Source: Pseudomonadota bacterium
GTDB lineage: Bacteria > Pseudomonadota > Alphaproteobacteria > UBA8366 > JADFVY01
Direction: 5' to 3'
Length of the DNA stretch: 7,364 nt
Assembly: GCA_015222795.1 (NCBI GenBank)
Contig: JADFVY010000350.1
Location: forward strand, 1-7,364
Shown: one piece after another, positions 5,840 to 7,364 of the stretch
Numbering within the stretch: the stretch's first letter is position 1
Layout: every line of letters begins with the position of its first letter
The notes under the pieces: model-generated
The model's input: only the letters and a program-made list of their open reading frames with translations
The model's database searches: none
Told to the model about the DNA's origin: nothing
Position numbers and translations under genes: made by a program

Positions 5840-5856
5840 ATTGTCACCATGACAAT
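5840..5856. promoter_or_regulatory. Operator-like site 3 spanning the MocR start codon
   Basis: ATTGTCA (5840-5846) and TGACAAT (5850-5856) form a perfect 7-bp inverted repeat around CCA, with the ATG at 5849-5851 inside. The centre is about 32 bp from site 2, roughly three helical turns. It shares the ATTGT/ACAAT arms with the other two sites. It could act as a DNA operator for autorepression or, in the transcript, as a small hairpin hiding the start codon. Confidence 0.5.
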
Positions 5857-7285
5857 ATGGACGCCTGACATTACCGGCTATAACGGTCCAAAATACCGGG
5901 CTCTGGCGGAAGCGATCGGCAAGGCCGTGGACTCGGGTGAATTGCCGGAAGGCGCCCGGCTGCCGACTCACCGCGACCTTGCATGGAAACTGGGCGTCAC
6001 CGTGGGCACGATCACCCGCGCCTATGCGCTGGCACAGGCCCAGGGGCGCATCGCGGGCGAAGTTGGCCGGGGCACCTATGTCCTGTCGGAACAGCAGCGA
6101 TCGGCCATGCCACGCGACACGGCCTTCGACTTTCCCATGGCGGCCTTCGACAGGTACGGCGTGGAACCGGGAAAGTCATCCGGCCCGATCGCAATGAATC
6201 AAAATTTCCCGGCCGACCCCTGGGTAAACGAGCTTCTGGCGCAAGCAATGCAGCGCCTGGCCACGCCCGAACGCCTGAACGCCATCGAGGGCTATTTGCC
6301 GTCGAACGGGCTGCGACGGCATCGAATCGCCGCGCAATCCTGGTTACGGCAGTTCGGCATCGAACGCAGTGAGGATTCCATCCTGATCGTCAATGGCTGC
6401 CAACACGGGCTGAGCATCGCCTTCATGGCGCTTGCCAAGCCCGGCGATACGGTTCTGCTTGAATCATTGACCTGGCCCGGTGCGCGCCAGTTGGCGGAAA
6501 TGCTGGGGCTGAAGGTCGCGTCGGTGATGATCGACGACCAGGGGATAGTCCCCGACGCCTTCGAGGCCGCCTGCCGCCAAGCCAGTCCCCGGTTACTCTA
6601 CACAGTGCCCACCCTGCATAATCCGACCACATCCATTTTACCCGAAGAACGAAGGCGCGCTATCGCCGAGATCGCCAAGCGTCATGGCGTATACATTGTC
6701 GAAGACGATGTCTTCGGCTATGTGGTGGAGGATTCACCCCCACCGATCAGTAACTTCGCGCCGGAACTGGGCCTTTATATAACCAGCCTGTCAAAACCGG
6801 TGGCGCCAATACTGCGGACCGGCTTTATCGCGGCGCCGGAAGCCCTGGTGCCGGTGCTGGCGGGAGCGATCCGCGCCACGGCGCTGATGCCATCGCCGCT
6901 GAATACGGAACTGACAACCGACCTGATCCTGTCGGGCGCGGCCGGGGCGGCGGCCGAACGCCAGCGGCGCGAAGCGGGCACGCGTCAGATAATGACGACC
7001 GACATACTCGGGCAAGTTCCCAGGCTGGCCCACCCCAACGGCACCCATACCTGGTTGAGGCTTCCGCCATTATGGACGGGAACGGCATTCGCGGCCGAAG
7101 CACTGGCGCGCGGCGTCGCGGTCACGCCAGGCACTGCATTTGTTGCCGGCGAAATCGGTTCGGCCGAACAAGCCGTGCGGATCTGTATAAGCGCCGAGCA
7201 GGACCGCGAGCGAATTCGCCAGGGTTTGGAAATCCTTGCCGGACTGCTGAAATCATCTCCACCAGCCGCCGACCCGATCGTCTAG
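5849..7285 (+). CDS. MocR-type transcriptional regulator (GntR winged helix + aminotransferase-like domain)
   Basis: This 478-residue protein is of the MocR subfamily of GntR regulators. Residues ~14-78 are the winged helix (PKYRALAEAIGKAV, LPTHRDLAWKLGVTVGTITRAY, GEVGRGTYV). A linker leads to a fold-type I aminotransferase-like domain from ~110. PLP contacts are visible: Asn258 in TLHNPTT, Asp286 in VEDDVFGYV, and the Schiff-base Lys316 in SLSKPVAPILRTGF; an arginine in AVRICIS near the C-terminus could hold a ligand carboxylate. Phe289 sits where relatives often have Tyr (EDDVYG). Such proteins use PLP, or a PLP-amino acid adduct, as effector. The start at 5849 lacks a Shine-Dalgarno and lies inside a dyad, but it gives the normal family N-terminus. 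It diverges from the DUF1127-led operon and is its probable controller and autoregulator. The stop TAG directly abuts an insertion-sequence end, so the last residues may differ from the ancestral protein. Confidence 0.92.
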   Translation: MTIWTPDITGYNGPKYRALAEAIGKAVDSGELPEGARLPTHRDLAWKLGVTVGTITRAYALAQAQGRIAGEVGRGTYVLSEQQRSAMPRDTAFDFPMAAFDRYGVEPGKSSGPIAMNQNFPADPWVNELLAQAMQRLATPERLNAIEGYLPSNGLRRHRIAAQSWLRQFGIERSEDSILIVNGCQHGLSIAFMALAKPGDTVLLESLTWPGARQLAEMLGLKVASVMIDDQGIVPDAFEAACRQASPRLLYTVPTLHNPTTSILPEERRRAIAEIAKRHGVYIVEDDVFGYVVEDSPPPISNFAPELGLYITSLSKPVAPILRTGFIAAPEALVPVLAGAIRATALMPSPLNTELTTDLILSGAAGAAAERQRREAGTRQIMTTDILGQVPRLAHPNGTHTWLRLPPLWTGTAFAAEALARGVAVTPGTAFVAGEIGSAEQAVRICISAEQDRERIRQGLEILAGLLKSSPPAADPIV

Positions 7286-7364
7286 GGCCTGTGGACATTT
7301 ACCTTGCGGCGATGATGGCCGCGACGAGATTCAGGTTGGCGGCATAACTTGTGTCTGTCTTGTC
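7286..7364 (-). mobile_element. End of an IS5-like insertion sequence (rest off the window)
   Basis: From 7286 the sequence GGCCTGTGGACATTTA has the look of an IS5-family terminal inverted repeat, and the transposase reading frame ends a few bases inside it, as usual at the 3' end of such elements. The preceding CTAG (7282-7285) fits the short CTAR-type targets used by part of this family, so the exact boundary may lie a base or more to the left. The opposite end and the target duplication are outside the window, so the element's identity and length are not determined. Confidence 0.6.
7299..7364 (-). CDS. IS5-family transposase, C-terminal 21 codons only
   Basis: The minus strand reads DKTDTSYAANLNLVAAIIAA followed by Arg and a TAA stop. 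A DK-T-x-x-SYA-x-x-LNL-x-A sequence ending near 20 residues later is typical of the C-terminus of IS5-family DDE transposases, where it follows an R-I-A-T-R-Y stretch. The catalytic residues and the start lie beyond 7364. The stop is 13 bases from the proposed element end. The assignment rests on a short piece of protein but agrees with the repeat-like terminus next to it. Confidence 0.6.
   Translation of the reverse strand, partial: DKTDTSYAANLNLVAAIIAAR

Larger units (their letters stand above)
5706..5848. promoter_or_regulatory. Divergent promoter region between MocR regulator and its putative operon
   Basis: This 143-bp gap is markedly richer in A and T than its surroundings. For the MocR gene, TACAAT at 5819-5824 is a plausible -10 box with GAGACA at 5795-5800 as a weak -35 (18-bp spacing). 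A perfect TTGACA at 5734-5739 has only TATCGA 17 bp later. For the minus-strand operon, TTGACT at 5832-5827 with AATCAT 17 bp downstream is possible but unproven. A short GC hairpin (CCGCC at 5727-5731 pairing with GGCGG at 5745-5749) would lie in the operon leader. The ATTGT...ACAAT dyads listed separately cover these elements, as expected for a regulator controlling itself and the divergent genes. Confidence 0.55.

Noticed and set aside
2707..7285. Ectoine or hydroxyectoine catabolism (MocR regulator plus dehydratase, as with EnuR and EutB)
   Set aside because: None of the other diagnostic genes of that pathway is present, and the resemblance is only at the level of broad families.
7072..7347. 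91-codon plus-strand frame across the end of the MocR gene and the IS end
   Set aside because: Out of frame with the MocR gene and antisense to the transposase C-terminus; no motifs.

Overview
The window is GC-rich, gene-dense DNA with long ORFs, short gaps and overlapping genes. Its protein families are an AraC/MGMT fusion, a DUF1127 protein and a MocR regulator divergent from a metabolite operon. Together these point to a chromosomal segment of an alphaproteobacterium, possibly from the Rhodospirillales or a related lineage. The lineage is inferred from gene content and style only. No RNA genes, CRISPR arrays or phage genes were seen.

Left part (1-2157). A minus-strand pair consists of an Ada-like AraC/O6-methylguanine-DNA methyltransferase, cut by the window start, and an upstream GNAT acetyltransferase. 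A plus-strand gene for a predicted lipoprotein diverges from this pair. The 115-bp gap between the acetyltransferase and lipoprotein genes should hold both promoters.

Middle (2173-5705). A compact minus-strand operon reads, in order of transcription: DUF1127 small protein, PhzF-family isomerase, EamA-family transporter, fold-type II PLP enzyme (threonine/serine dehydratase-like), a second GNAT acetyltransferase, and a 37-codon stub resembling the N-terminus of a phytanoyl-CoA dioxygenase. Gaps run from a 4-base TTGA overlap to 36 bp. The stub has a good ribosome-binding site but stops before any catalytic residue, next to the converging lipoprotein gene. It looks like the scar of a deletion.

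Right part (5706-7364). A MocR-type regulator (GntR-like winged helix plus aminotransferase-like domain) diverges from the operon across a 143-bp AT-rich gap. That gap and the first codons of the regulator carry three ATTGT...ACAAT dyads. One is a perfect 18-bp palindrome and one straddles the regulator's start codon. Immediately after the regulator's stop codon the sequence becomes the end of an insertion sequence, with the last 21 codons of an IS5-like transposase on the minus strand running off the window.

Working model (inference): the MocR protein senses an amine or amino-acid ligand through PLP and controls itself and the divergent operon. The isomerase, dehydratase-like enzyme and acetyltransferase would convert or detoxify an amino-acid-like compound, and the EamA protein would export it. 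The substrate cannot be read from sequence. No other phenazine or ectoine genes are present, so neither pathway is supported.
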